A DNA stretch of 43,360 bases, from NCBI GenBank assembly GCA_945903465.1, contig CAMDOF010000053.1:1-43360 (forward strand), given 5' to 3'. The DNA is from Opitutus sp. GAS368 (GTDB lineage: Bacteria > Verrucomicrobiota > Verrucomicrobiia > Opitutales > Opitutaceae). The notes under the pieces were generated by a model. It saw nothing but the letters and a program-made list of their open reading frames with translations, had not been told where the DNA came from and made no database searches. Below are positions 1 to 8,458 of this stretch, piece after piece; the stretch's first letter is position 1, and every line of letters begins with the position of its first letter. A program made the translations under genes and the position numbers.

Positions 1-286
1 CGAAGCGGACGAGGGTGTCAGCCAGTTCCACGCGGCGCGCCTCCATCATTTCCGCGAGACGGTAAAGAATCTGCCCGCGGTTATAAGCGGTCCGTTTGGC
101 CCAGCTGGGCCCGCTCTTGGCCGCGGCCTCGACGGCGTTGCGCAAATCCTTCCGCGTACACTGAGGAACGTGGGCAAAAAAGTTACCGGCAGCATCCTTG
201 AGTGGAAAAGTCCGGCCGCTTTCGGAGCGAATGAAGGCCCCGCCGACGTAAGGCTTGGGCGTCTTGGTGATGGGAAGGCGGGGCAT
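1..286 (-). CDS. Aldehyde dehydrogenase, N-terminal part (cut by window edge)
   Basis: The gene starts with ATG at 286 and reads leftward off the window, so only about 95 N-terminal residues are visible. They carry the usual NAD-dependent aldehyde dehydrogenase opening: a PYVGGAF strand near residue 12, then an AYNRGQILYRLAEMMEARR helix segment. The cofactor and catalytic parts lie outside. It sits 143 nt downstream of a complete aldehyde dehydrogenase on the same strand, after deoC, so it is probably the last or next gene of the same operon. A second dehydrogenase beside the first suggests paralogues acting as partner subunits or with different aldehyde preference (inference). The cut is caused by the window; nothing suggests a pseudogene. 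Confidence 0.85.
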   Translation of the reverse strand, partial: MPRLPITKTPKPYVGGAFIRSESGRTFPLKDAAGNFFAHVPQCTRKDLRNAVEAAAKSGPSWAKRTAYNRGQILYRLAEMMEARRVELADTLVRF

Positions 287-429
287 AGAATTAACCGGCG
301 AGGCAAAAACCAAATGAAATAGAAAATAAGAGGGCGCCCCCGCCAGCAGGCGAGCGCGCGACCGCCAGAAATCCGCCGACCCGGCCGTGGGCAGGCCCGG
401 CGGCGGCGCGGTCCACCGGCCCGCCGGGT

Positions 430-1944
430 TCAAAGACGTTGCGCATAATCGAGCAGGCCCTGCCGGCCACCCTCCCGGCCGAAGCCACTTTCCTTGTATC
501 CACCAAATGGTGACGTTGGATCAAATTTATTATAGGTGTTGGCCCAGACCACACCCGCTTTTAATTCCGTGCTCATCTTCAGAATCCGCGATCCCTTGTC
601 GGTCCAAACGCCGGCGCTGAGCCCGTAGGCAGTGTTATTCGCTTTCTCAATCGCCTCGTCCACAGTCCGAAAGGTGAGGATACTGAGCACCGGTCCGAAA
701 ATTTCCTCGCGAGCGATCCGATGACTCATGGTCACACCGCTAAAAATCGTCGGGCGGAAATAAAAGCCCTTGGTCGGGAGCTGCCCGGGAGCTTGAAAGA
801 GCTCCGCACCGGCTTGGACGCCACTCGCGACGAGCGCGGTTATTTTTTGCAGCTGGGCGCGCGAGTTGATCGCCCCTACATCAGTATTTTTGTCCATCGG
901 ATCGCCCACGCGCAAAACGCGGAGACGATTTTTCAGCTTTGCCAGCACCGCCGCGGCGACCGATTCATGCACAAGCAAGCGGGAGCCGGCGCAGCAGACG
1001 TGGCCTTGGTTAAAGAAAATCCCGTTAACAATTCCCTCCACCGCCTGGTCCAGCGGCGCATCCGCAAACACGATATTCGCCGCCTTCCCGCCCAGTTCGA
1101 GTGTCATTTTCTTAGTGGACCCAGCGAGGACGCGCAGGATTTCCTTACCGACCGCCGTCGATCCGGTGAAGGCGATTTTAGCCGGGGTCGGGTGCTGGAG
1201 AACCGCCGCCCCAACCGCGCCGGGGCCAGTCACGAAATTGACCACGCCGGGCGGCAAACCGGCCTCCTGTAAAATCTCCGCGAATTTGAGGCACGTCACA
1301 CTGGTGGTCTCGGCGGGCTTGAGCACGACGGTATTCCCCATGGCTAAAGCGGGCGCTAGTTTCCAGGCGAGCATGAGCAGGGGAAAATTCCACGGGATGA
1401 CCTGGCCGACGACCCCGAGCGGAGCGACCCGGGCACCCGGAGCCACGTACTCCAGTTTATCGGCCCAGCCGGCGTGATAAAAAAAATGGGCGGCGGCCAT
1501 CGGCACATCGAAGTCGCGTGATTCTTTGATGGGCTTGCCGCCGTCGAGGGTTTCCGCGACGGCGAATTCGCGGGCGCGGTCCTGCAAGAGACGCGCGATT
1601 CGGTAAAGGTATTTGGCGCGATCCCGGCCTGGCAGCCGGCCCCACGTGGTCGCGAACGCCCGCTGCGCCGCCGCGTAAGCCGCGTCGACATCGGCAGTGC
1701 CCGCGAGCGCAATCTCGGCGATTTTCTCCTCGTTGGCCGGATTGATCGAATCGAAATATACCCCCGTTTTAGGAGCGACGAAAGCGCCGTTAATAAACAA
1801 GTCGTAGCGCGATTTGATCTTGGGATCCGCCGTTTCCGGAGCCGGATCAAATTCCCAGAGGTCGCCAAAAATTAAGGCCGGCGCAGGTCGGCGCGGGCGG
1901 GGGCGCGCAGGCGCGGATTGGTTTTTGGAGGCGAGCGAAGGCAT
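430..1944 (-). CDS. NAD-dependent aldehyde dehydrogenase
   Basis: A full-length 504-residue member of the aldehyde dehydrogenase superfamily, which oxidises aldehydes to acids with NAD(P). Visible motifs are PWNFP at 184-188, the general-base motif LELGGK at 282-287 with Glu283, and the catalytic segment NQGHVCCAGSR, in which Cys317 is the likely nucleophile. About 45 proline- and arginine-rich residues precede the usual start of the fold, so the true start could be further in, although the ATG lies only 14 nt after the upstream small gene. It is in an operon with deoC, whose product acetaldehyde is a plausible substrate (inference). It could also act on other aliphatic aldehydes. Confidence 0.93.
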   Translation of the reverse strand: MPSLASKNQSAPARPRPRRPAPALIFGDLWEFDPAPETADPKIKSRYDLFINGAFVAPKTGVYFDSINPANEEKIAEIALAGTADVDAAYAAAQRAFATTWGRLPGRDRAKYLYRIARLLQDRAREFAVAETLDGGKPIKESRDFDVPMAAAHFFYHAGWADKLEYVAPGARVAPLGVVGQVIPWNFPLLMLAWKLAPALAMGNTVVLKPAETTSVTCLKFAEILQEAGLPPGVVNFVTGPGAVGAAVLQHPTPAKIAFTGSTAVGKEILRVLAGSTKKMTLELGGKAANIVFADAPLDQAVEGIVNGIFFNQGHVCCAGSRLLVHESVAAAVLAKLKNRLRVLRVGDPMDKNTDVGAINSRAQLQKITALVASGVQAGAELFQAPGQLPTKGFYFRPTIFSGVTMSHRIAREEIFGPVLSILTFRTVDEAIEKANNTAYGLSAGVWTDKGSRILKMSTELKAGVVWANTYNKFDPTSPFGGYKESGFGREGGRQGLLDYAQRL

Positions 1945-1958
1945 AGCGTAAAATGCGA

Positions 1959-2225
1959 TTAAGGAGTCGGCTGCCAGCGTTCAAGCAGAGGGATCTTCCG
2001 AGTATGAAATCCCGTGAAAAGGCGTGGGAAACCCGTCGCGATCAAATCCGCGCGGACGCGGTCCTGCATCTCGCTGGCCGAAATATCAGGTAGCAGGAAT
2101 TGGCCAGCCTCGTAACACTCCCGGCAATACATCGAACTGCGGGTACCATCCGCCTCGGTGCCACCACCTTGGGGATCGCGACTGAGCGGGTGACCGCAAC
2201 TCTGGCAATCTCGATAGTGTTTCAT
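1959..2225 (-). CDS. Small zinc-ribbon protein
   Basis: An 88-residue protein with two CxxC pairs, Cys7/Cys10 and Cys34/Cys37, that form a probable zinc ribbon. The opening (CQSCGHPLS) and the later YCRECYE segment match the putative zinc ribbon domain family PF12674 as I know it. The rest is a short helical tail. It lies between deoC (44 nt upstream) and an aldehyde dehydrogenase (14 nt downstream) on the same strand, so it is part of the operon. No catalytic role can be read from it. A structural or regulatory accessory role is possible but unproven. Confidence 0.8.
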   Translation of the reverse strand: MKHYRDCQSCGHPLSRDPQGGGTEADGTRSSMYCRECYEAGQFLLPDISASEMQDRVRADLIATGFPRLFTGFHTRKIPLLERWQPTP

Positions 2226-2269
2226 AACATTTTAAATAGGGGCCCAAAGCGTTCGAGTGAAAAATTAAA

Positions 2270-3214
2270 CTAATAGCTCTCCGAGGCATCGCTGAAATAA
2301 TAAGGTGCCCGATAGGCGCCAGTCCGCTCCTTCTCTAGTTGCCGCAGCAGATCGTTGAGCAGAGAACTCGCGCCGAAACGGTAGCGGGCGTTGGTGAGCC
2401 AAGCGTCGCCCAAGGTCTCCTTGACCGCCGTGAGAAACTGCAAAGCCTGCTTCGCCGAGCGAATGCCCCCGGCGGGCTTCAGCCCGACGGCGCGACCGGT
2501 CTCGAGGTAGAAATCACGAATCGCCTCCAGCATAACCTGATTGTTACCGAGCGTGGCGTTCAACGAAGTCTTGCCGGTGCTCGTCTTGATGAAATCGCCG
2601 GGCCGGATGACGCGCATCGCCAAAAAAGACGCCGCTCGGATATTGTCGTACGTCTCAAGCTCGCTCACTTCTAGAATAACCTTCAAGGTGGCCCGACCAC
2701 ACGCCGCCACCACTGCGGAGATCTCATCCTGCACCACTTGGAATTCCCCCGCCAGAAATGCGCCGCGGTTGATCACCATGTCAATTTCGTCCGCGCCAGC
2801 CGACACCGCCGCCTTCACCTCAGCTAAACGAGTCCGGAGCGGGCTCTGTCCGCTGGGAAAGGCCGTCGCGACCGAAGCAATCCGCACCGGTGAATCCGGC
2901 CCGAGGACCGCGCGAGCAAACCGCACCATCGAAGGGTACACGCACACCGCCGCCACCATCGGCACGTCCGGCAGCTCCGTGTGAGGCTGCAGCGCCTTAT
3001 GACAGAGTGAGGCAACTTTGCCGGGGGTGTCCTTACCTTCCAGCGTTGTGAGATCGACCATCGAAACGGCTTTCTTCAATCCCCAGACCTTGGAGCTTTT
3101 TTTGATGGATCGCGTGGTGAATTTAGCCACACGCTCATCGATGCCGACGGCATCGACGGTACCAACGGCATCAAACAACCGCCGAAGCGCGGCGGGCGGA
3201 GACGAGACAACCAT
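2270..3214 (-). CDS. deoC: Deoxyribose-phosphate aldolase
   Basis: A 314-residue class I aldolase that splits 2-deoxyribose-5-phosphate into acetaldehyde and glyceraldehyde-3-phosphate in the cytoplasm. The Schiff-base lysine is Lys210 in DFIKTSTGK, the second active-site lysine is Lys246 in GLKPAGGIR, and the early VDLTTLEG strand is near residue 53. Its length of over 300 residues is closer to the long eukaryotic-type DERA branch than to the roughly 220-260-residue form common in bacteria. It is the first gene of a minus-strand operon with a zinc ribbon and two aldehyde dehydrogenases, which could oxidise the acetaldehyde to acetate. This suggests use of deoxynucleosides or DNA as carbon source. 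The start ATG faces a divergent non-coding gap. Confidence 0.93.
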   Translation of the reverse strand: MVVSSPPAALRRLFDAVGTVDAVGIDERVAKFTTRSIKKSSKVWGLKKAVSMVDLTTLEGKDTPGKVASLCHKALQPHTELPDVPMVAAVCVYPSMVRFARAVLGPDSPVRIASVATAFPSGQSPLRTRLAEVKAAVSAGADEIDMVINRGAFLAGEFQVVQDEISAVVAACGRATLKVILEVSELETYDNIRAASFLAMRVIRPGDFIKTSTGKTSLNATLGNNQVMLEAIRDFYLETGRAVGLKPAGGIRSAKQALQFLTAVKETLGDAWLTNARYRFGASSLLNDLLRQLEKERTGAYRAPYYFSDASESY

Positions 3215-3563
3215 AACAACGAGTATCGCTGCGAGGACGGCGAAAACAAATGAAAACTCCCCCCACCATCAGGCCCACCGCACCCTAGCCTCGGCTGAGT
3301 GCAGCCTTGATCCACGCCGGTCGCCTCCCCAATTGCCTCGATCGTGGGCGAAGGCCGGGATCGCCGGCCGCCAAGGGCTTGCTCGGCGTCGTGCCGCAAA
3401 ATTCGCGACCCCACCGGGCAGAAATCGCCTCCAAACTAATTTTGCCCTACCGCCCACCCGCGGCTTGCAGCGACGGGCCCAAGGCTACTTCATACCGCCT
3501 GCGACGGCCTCTCCTGCCATCATCACCTCACCCCCAGAGAAAACTGCTCAGCGCCACCTCCCT
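3215..3563. other. Divergent intergenic region deoC / NTF2-like gene
   Basis: About 350 nt between the deoC start (leftward) and the NTF2-like start (rightward). Both promoters should lie here. I see no convincing -35/-10 pair, terminator or gene. An open frame runs through it into the NTF2-like gene, but its composition does not look coding and the signal peptide starts only at 3564. Confidence 0.5.
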
Positions 3564-4046
3564 ATGAACTTTATCCAGCTCCGCTCCCTCCGCCATCTGC
3601 TCTGCTTTTTAACGGGTGCCGTCCTGACCGGCCTCGCCGGCCACGCTTCGGACGCAACGCTCATTGCGGCCGTCCGCGCCGCCGATGAAGAACGCGTCGC
3701 CGCCACGAAGTCCGGTGACCTCGCGCGCCTCACCGCCATTTACTCCAAAGATCTTCATTACGCCCACTCCAACGGCAAAATCGATACGAAGGCCTCTTAC
3801 GTGGAATCACTCACCAAGCGGACGACGATTTACGAGAAATATGACTACCAATCGCGGGAGTTTCGCGTAGCCGGGCCGGGCATCGTCTTGATGACGGGCC
3901 GCGCGCTCATTCAATCGAGCGGAGCGAGTGGGCTGCAAAAGAATGATCTCAATTTTCTCGCGGTCTGGCGGGAGGAAAAAGGCGAGTGGCGTTTTCTCGC
4001 CTGGCAGTCTTGCAAAAACCCTCCTGCCGAAACCGCCAAGAAATAA
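3564..4046 (+). CDS. Exported NTF2-like (DUF4440/SnoaL-type) protein
   Basis: A 160-residue protein. I chose the ATG at 3564 because it gives a clean signal peptide (hydrophobic LLCFLTGAVLTGLAG, ending near residue 28). The same frame is open further upstream, but that part is arginine- and proline-rich with no homology I recognise. The mature part has the cystatin-like NTF2 layout: the helix ATLIAAVRAADEERVAATKSG with an acidic pair, then LARLTAIYSKDLHYAHSNG, and a closing strand WREEKGEWRFLAWQSC. The family includes small periplasmic enzymes and binding proteins, and no substrate can be deduced. It stands alone between two long gaps. Confidence 0.82.
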   Translation: MNFIQLRSLRHLLCFLTGAVLTGLAGHASDATLIAAVRAADEERVAATKSGDLARLTAIYSKDLHYAHSNGKIDTKASYVESLTKRTTIYEKYDYQSREFRVAGPGIVLMTGRALIQSSGASGLQKNDLNFLAVWREEKGEWRFLAWQSCKNPPAETAKK

Positions 4047-4632
4047 CGCGCGGGGCGTTGCGCGCACTTGCGGTGCAGCGCCGCGTGGGTGCGGATTCTC
4101 AACGCGCTGGTCGGCCCCTCGCTAGCGAGCACCGCGCTGGTGACAGCACCGAACGAGGGATCGGGCAGCCCCCCGCGGATAGTTGAGTTCGCGGTCGGGG
4201 AAACGACGGTGTCGCGCCCGCCCCCTTTTCTCCCGCCCAGGCCCGCGCGCACGAACTGGCCCGCTCGGGAAAAGCCGGCGCCGTGTCCTCGCTCGGCCCG
4301 GTTCACAAATCGCCCATCGCGATTCGCCACAGGAAAAACCGTCCGGTCGAGGTCACCGCACAGGCCCTCTCAACTCAGCCGATCCGTAGTAACGACCGAA
4401 ACAAAATCAAGGCTTGGATCGAAGGTGTTTGGCCGCCTCCCTCGCTTCATAAACGGTGAGGCCCGACCGACTCCGCTGACTATTTCCGCTGAGTATTTTG
4501 CCCTCGTCAAACGGTTGGACACTCCGTTGCTTTAAAATGACTCCACGAGACCGCGTCCGGACGCCCACTCGGCTCTGCTCAGTCCCGCCCCTCAACTTAA
4601 ACCCGCTCCAACTCCTTCCTGGCCCCATAAAA
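4047..4632. other. Intergenic region before TonB receptor
   Basis: A 586-nt gap holding no gene I can support. The open frames on both strands are rich in Arg, Pro and Ser, as expected from GC-rich non-coding DNA. The promoter for the downstream receptor is probably in the last 150 nt, but no clear motif stands out. Confidence 0.45.
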
Positions 4633-7600
4633 ATGAACGCGCTTACTTTTTTCCGCCTCAGAGCATACCTCGCGGCGCTGACCGCGCTCCTACTAGGCGC
4701 GGCGCTGCACGCGCAGGGTCCCGCCACGGGAACGATCGAGGGTCGGGTGTTCGACTCAGGGCGCGCCGAGTATCTCGAACGCGCCCGCCTCACGATCGAA
4801 GGAACCACCTTGGAAACATTCACCGACGAGAGCGGCCAATACCGTTTGGCCAACGTCCCCGCCGGCACGGCCCGCCTGCGCGTGTTCTTCACCGGACTCC
4901 TCCCGCAGACTGTTGCCGTCACCGTCGCCGCTGGTCAGGTCGTGTCGCAAAACGTCACGTTGACCGCAACGCTGGCACCCCCTGCGCCGAAGGACGGCAC
5001 GGTGCAGCTCGATAAATTTGTGGTCGCGACCTCCAAGGAGATGGATGGCGCGGCCATCGCGATCAACGAGCAGCGCTTCGCGCGCTCGATCATTAATGTC
5101 GTCGCCGCCGACGAGTTCGGCGCCGTGGTGGACGGCACGCCCGGCGAGGTGCTGAAATTTCTCCCTGGTATCACGCTCGATTACAGTGCGGGTGAGGCCC
5201 GCAGCATCTCGATGAACGGCGTGCCTTCGGCCAATGTTCCCGTGACCGTTGGCGGTTTCGATCTCGCCAGCGCCGCTGGCAATGGCACTGGACGTGGCAT
5301 CGGGCTCGATCAGTTTACGGTGAATAGTATCTCGCGCATCGAGGTTCATCACTCACCGACGCCGGAATCGACCGGCTCTTCTCTGGCTGGGTCAGTCAAT
5401 ATGGTGCCGCGCTCCGCGTTTGAGCGCTCACGCCCGATCTACTCCGGCAGCGTGTTTCTCACGCTCAAGGATGGTGACCGCCATTTCAATAAGACGGCCG
5501 GGCCGCTCAACCGCGAGACAAGTAAAGTCACGCCGGGATATAATTTTTCAGCCGTGGTGCCCGTTAGCAAGCGTATCGGCTTTACCCTCTCAACCAACCA
5601 TGTGGATCAATACAGCTACGAGGACGTCGCCACCAGCACCTGGCGAGGCAACGGCCAGACCACCAATGTCGTCGCCACCGCGCTCACCGGCCTGCCTGCG
5701 ACCACGCCCGAAAAACCCTATCTCACGGACTTTGCCTTGCGCGATAGCACCCGCGGCAACCGCGGAGACTCCGCGGCCACGACCGTCGATTACAAGCTCT
5801 CGCGCAATGACACCCTTTCCCTGGCCTACACGTGGAATTGGATCGGCGTGGTGCACAACAACCGCACCCTTTCATTTTTCGTCAATCGCGTGCAGCCCGG
5901 CGCCTGGGGTCCCACGTTCACGACCGGCACGCCGTATGTCGCCGGCTCACCGACTTCCACCGGCACGCTCACACCCGGCGGCTTCGGTCCCGTTGGCGGT
6001 TTCGGCGAGGTGCGGGTCAACGGCGGTGCGCAGGACTGGTACGGCACGACCTCCTCTCCTTCGCTCGTCTGGCGGCACGACGGCACCGATTGGAAGATGG
6101 ACGCCGGCGTCGGGTATTCCCGCGCCAGTCTTCACACGCGCAACATTGACAAGGGCTTCTTCGGGGCCACCCAGGCGCGCCGCACCGGCGTGCGCGTCTC
6201 CTTTGCCGACATCTTCTATCTTCGACCCAACACCATTACGGTCACGGATCTCGCCGGTAACGCCGTCAACCCCTACTCGCTCGATAACTATTCGCTCGAT
6301 ACGGCCAACAACGTCGTCCGCGATTCCGTCGATCTAAAACGCAGCGCGCGCGGTAACATCCGTCGAGACCTCACGATTCGCGATATCCCCATCTCTCTCA
6401 AGGTCGGCGCCGATATCCGCAGCTTGGAACGTGATCTTCGCGCCACGACCGACACCTATACTTTCGTCGGTAAAGACGGCATCAATAGCTTCGCGACGAA
6501 CGCACCGTCAATCGGCGACGACCGGGCCGGACTCGTGGTCGACGAGGCCTTCTCCCAGCGGGTCGGTTCTTACGGTTTCCCCAAGATCCAGTGGATTTCG
6601 AACGACGACTACTACGACCAGTTCAAGCGCAATCCGGCGCATTTCACCACCAACGGAAACACCAACTACCGCGCAGGTGTAGGGGCCTCCAAATATGCCC
6701 GCGAAATCATTTCGTCCGTATATTTTCGTGGCGACGCGGCGTTCTTCAACCGCCGCCTGCAGTTGGTCGGTGGCATCCGCGCCGAGCAAACTAATATCAG
6801 CGCGGCGGGCCCGCTAACAGATCCCACCCTAAATTACCGGCAGGATGCCGCCGGCAAGATTGTCCCGCGCCGCGATGCCGCGGGTAACATTGTGCGTAAT
6901 GCCGCGGGCGTTATCCAACCTGAACTCATCCTGCCAACTGCCGACGCGTTGGGGGTTTCGCGGCTCACCTACCTGGACCGCGGCCAGCAGACCCAAAAAG
7001 AATATCTCCGGCTTTTTCCCAATATCAACGTGAGCTACCGCCTGCGCGAAAACCTTACCGCGCGCTTCGCTTACTATCAGTCCCTCGGGCGGCCCGACTT
7101 TAACCAATACGCCGGCGGTCTCACGTTGCCCGATACCTCAGTGCCTGTCACGACGAGCACCGTCATCTCCGTCAACAACGCCGGTATCAAGGCGTGGAGC
7201 GCGGAGACTTTCAAGATGCGCCTCGAGTATTATTTTGACCGCGTCGGGGCGATAAACATCGGAGCGTACCAGCGGGATTTTAAAAATTTCTTCGGTAGCG
7301 TGCGCCTGCCAGCCTCCCCCGAGTTCCTCGGCTACTACTCGTTAGACCCAGCAGAGTACAGCGTTTACGACGTCTCAACCAACTACAACCTCGCGTCGAC
7401 CGTGCGCATGACCGGCTTCGAGATTGACTACAAGCAGGCGCTCACATTTTTGCCCCCCTGGGCACGCGGGGTCCAAGCGTTCGCCAATGCGAGCACCAAT
7501 CGCGCCACAGGCGATGGCTCGGCCAACTTTGCCGGCTTCACCCCGCTCACGATGAACTGGGGCGCCAGCCTCACCCGCCCCAAGTACGCCGTGCGTCTCA

Positions 7601-7884
7601 ATTGGAACTACCGCTCTCCGCAGCGCCGCGGTATTATTGGCGTCAACGTTGCCAATAGCATCGAGCCCAACACCTACAACTGGGGATCCAAGCGTCTCTA
7701 CACCGATGTCAACGCCGACTACACCTTCCGCAAGGACCTCACCTTTTTCGTGAGCATGCGGAACATTGCCGACCAGACCGAGGACTCCAAAATCTACGGA
7801 CCGAACACGCCCGACTACGCTAAATTTCGCCAACGCGTGGACTACGGTTCCGCTTGGACCATCGGCCTGCGCGGGTCCTTCTGA
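4633..7884 (+). CDS. TonB-dependent outer-membrane receptor
   Basis: A 1083-residue outer-membrane active transporter. The ATG at 4633 begins a signal peptide (LAALTALLLGAALHAQG), so I prefer it to an in-frame start 135 nt upstream that only adds an arginine-rich stretch. Next come a carboxypeptidase-regulatory-like beta domain (about 30-115; GTIEGRVFDS, then FTDESGQYRLANVPAG), a plug domain (about 140-260; TPGEVLKFLPGITLDYS, SISMNGVPS) and a long beta-barrel ending in IGLRGSF with the terminal Phe typical of outer-membrane barrels. No specific ligand or siderophore motif is visible, and the neighbours do not name a substrate. The layout is that of the very large verrucomicrobial receptor family often linked to sugar uptake. 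Confidence 0.93.
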   Translation: MNALTFFRLRAYLAALTALLLGAALHAQGPATGTIEGRVFDSGRAEYLERARLTIEGTTLETFTDESGQYRLANVPAGTARLRVFFTGLLPQTVAVTVAAGQVVSQNVTLTATLAPPAPKDGTVQLDKFVVATSKEMDGAAIAINEQRFARSIINVVAADEFGAVVDGTPGEVLKFLPGITLDYSAGEARSISMNGVPSANVPVTVGGFDLASAAGNGTGRGIGLDQFTVNSISRIEVHHSPTPESTGSSLAGSVNMVPRSAFERSRPIYSGSVFLTLKDGDRHFNKTAGPLNRETSKVTPGYNFSAVVPVSKRIGFTLSTNHVDQYSYEDVATSTWRGNGQTTNVVATALTGLPATTPEKPYLTDFALRDSTRGNRGDSAATTVDYKLSRNDTLSLAYTWNWIGVVHNNRTLSFFVNRVQPGAWGPTFTTGTPYVAGSPTSTGTLTPGGFGPVGGFGEVRVNGGAQDWYGTTSSPSLVWRHDGTDWKMDAGVGYSRASLHTRNIDKGFFGATQARRTGVRVSFADIFYLRPNTITVTDLAGNAVNPYSLDNYSLDTANNVVRDSVDLKRSARGNIRRDLTIRDIPISLKVGADIRSLERDLRATTDTYTFVGKDGINSFATNAPSIGDDRAGLVVDEAFSQRVGSYGFPKIQWISNDDYYDQFKRNPAHFTTNGNTNYRAGVGASKYAREIISSVYFRGDAAFFNRRLQLVGGIRAEQTNISAAGPLTDPTLNYRQDAAGKIVPRRDAAGNIVRNAAGVIQPELILPTADALGVSRLTYLDRGQQTQKEYLRLFPNINVSYRLRENLTARFAYYQSLGRPDFNQYAGGLTLPDTSVPVTTSTVISVNNAGIKAWSAETFKMRLEYYFDRVGAINIGAYQRDFKNFFGSVRLPASPEFLGYYSLDPAEYSVYDVSTNYNLASTVRMTGFEIDYKQALTFLPPWARGVQAFANASTNRATGDGSANFAGFTPLTMNWGASLTRPKYAVRLNWNYRSPQRRGIIGVNVANSIEPNTYNWGSKRLYTDVNADYTFRKDLTFFVSMRNIADQTEDSKIYGPNTPDYAKFRQRVDYGSAWTIGLRGSF

Positions 7885-8458
7885 TCTGGAGAGGCGCTCG
7901 CCCGAGAGGGCGGAGCCCTCCTGCCGGCGAGCCCGCCGCCGTCTGCTCGACCGCGCCCGCCGCCGCGTACTCCCGCCCGATTAATGCCCTCCCGCCGGCA
8001 ACTAAGAAAAGGCTCCTCGCTGTTTTTAGAAGGCGGGGCATCGCGAACGAACCGGGTGGGGTCGATGGCGCGCCGCGGAGGGCTTCGGGGAATCTCGCGA
8101 GGTTTTTTCAACTGCGGCTATTCAACTGCGGCCGCCAAGCGTACGGTGCGGAGAAAGTGCACGTAATCCGTGACTCTTTTTCTTTTGAGCGCACGTGCGA
8201 GAGAGCGCTTGGGGGCCGAAGTCGGTGGGCCTGAGAAATTTTTCTTGGTCTTAAAAAGGTTGCCGCAGGGGCTCGCGGCGGGCCCTCGGCCACCAAGAAT
8301 CGCGGGCATTCGGGCACCGCCCGATCTCCCGAACCCCATTGGCCTTTGCTCATCGCCAAGCATCGCGGTTTACCCCTTACCCGTCGCGACGGGCCCGTTT
8401 TGACCGAAAAGCAAGAGCCCGCTCGTGTTGGCGCGGCGAGGTCTTCAGTGTGTTTCGC
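7885..8458. other. Intergenic region between TonB receptor and serpin gene
   Basis: A 574-nt gap. It holds the GC hairpin at 7906-7920 just after the receptor, and a short direct repeat of TCAACTGCGGC near 8109 and 8123. The open frames are arginine-rich and look non-coding. The promoter of the serpin gene should lie in the last 150 nt. Confidence 0.45.
7906..7920 (+). terminator. GC hairpin after TonB receptor
   Basis: GAGGGC-GGA-GCCCTC is a perfect 6-bp stem with a 3-nt loop, 21 nt after the receptor stop codon. No T tract follows, so it is a weak terminator candidate or an RNA-stabilising hairpin. Confidence 0.35.
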
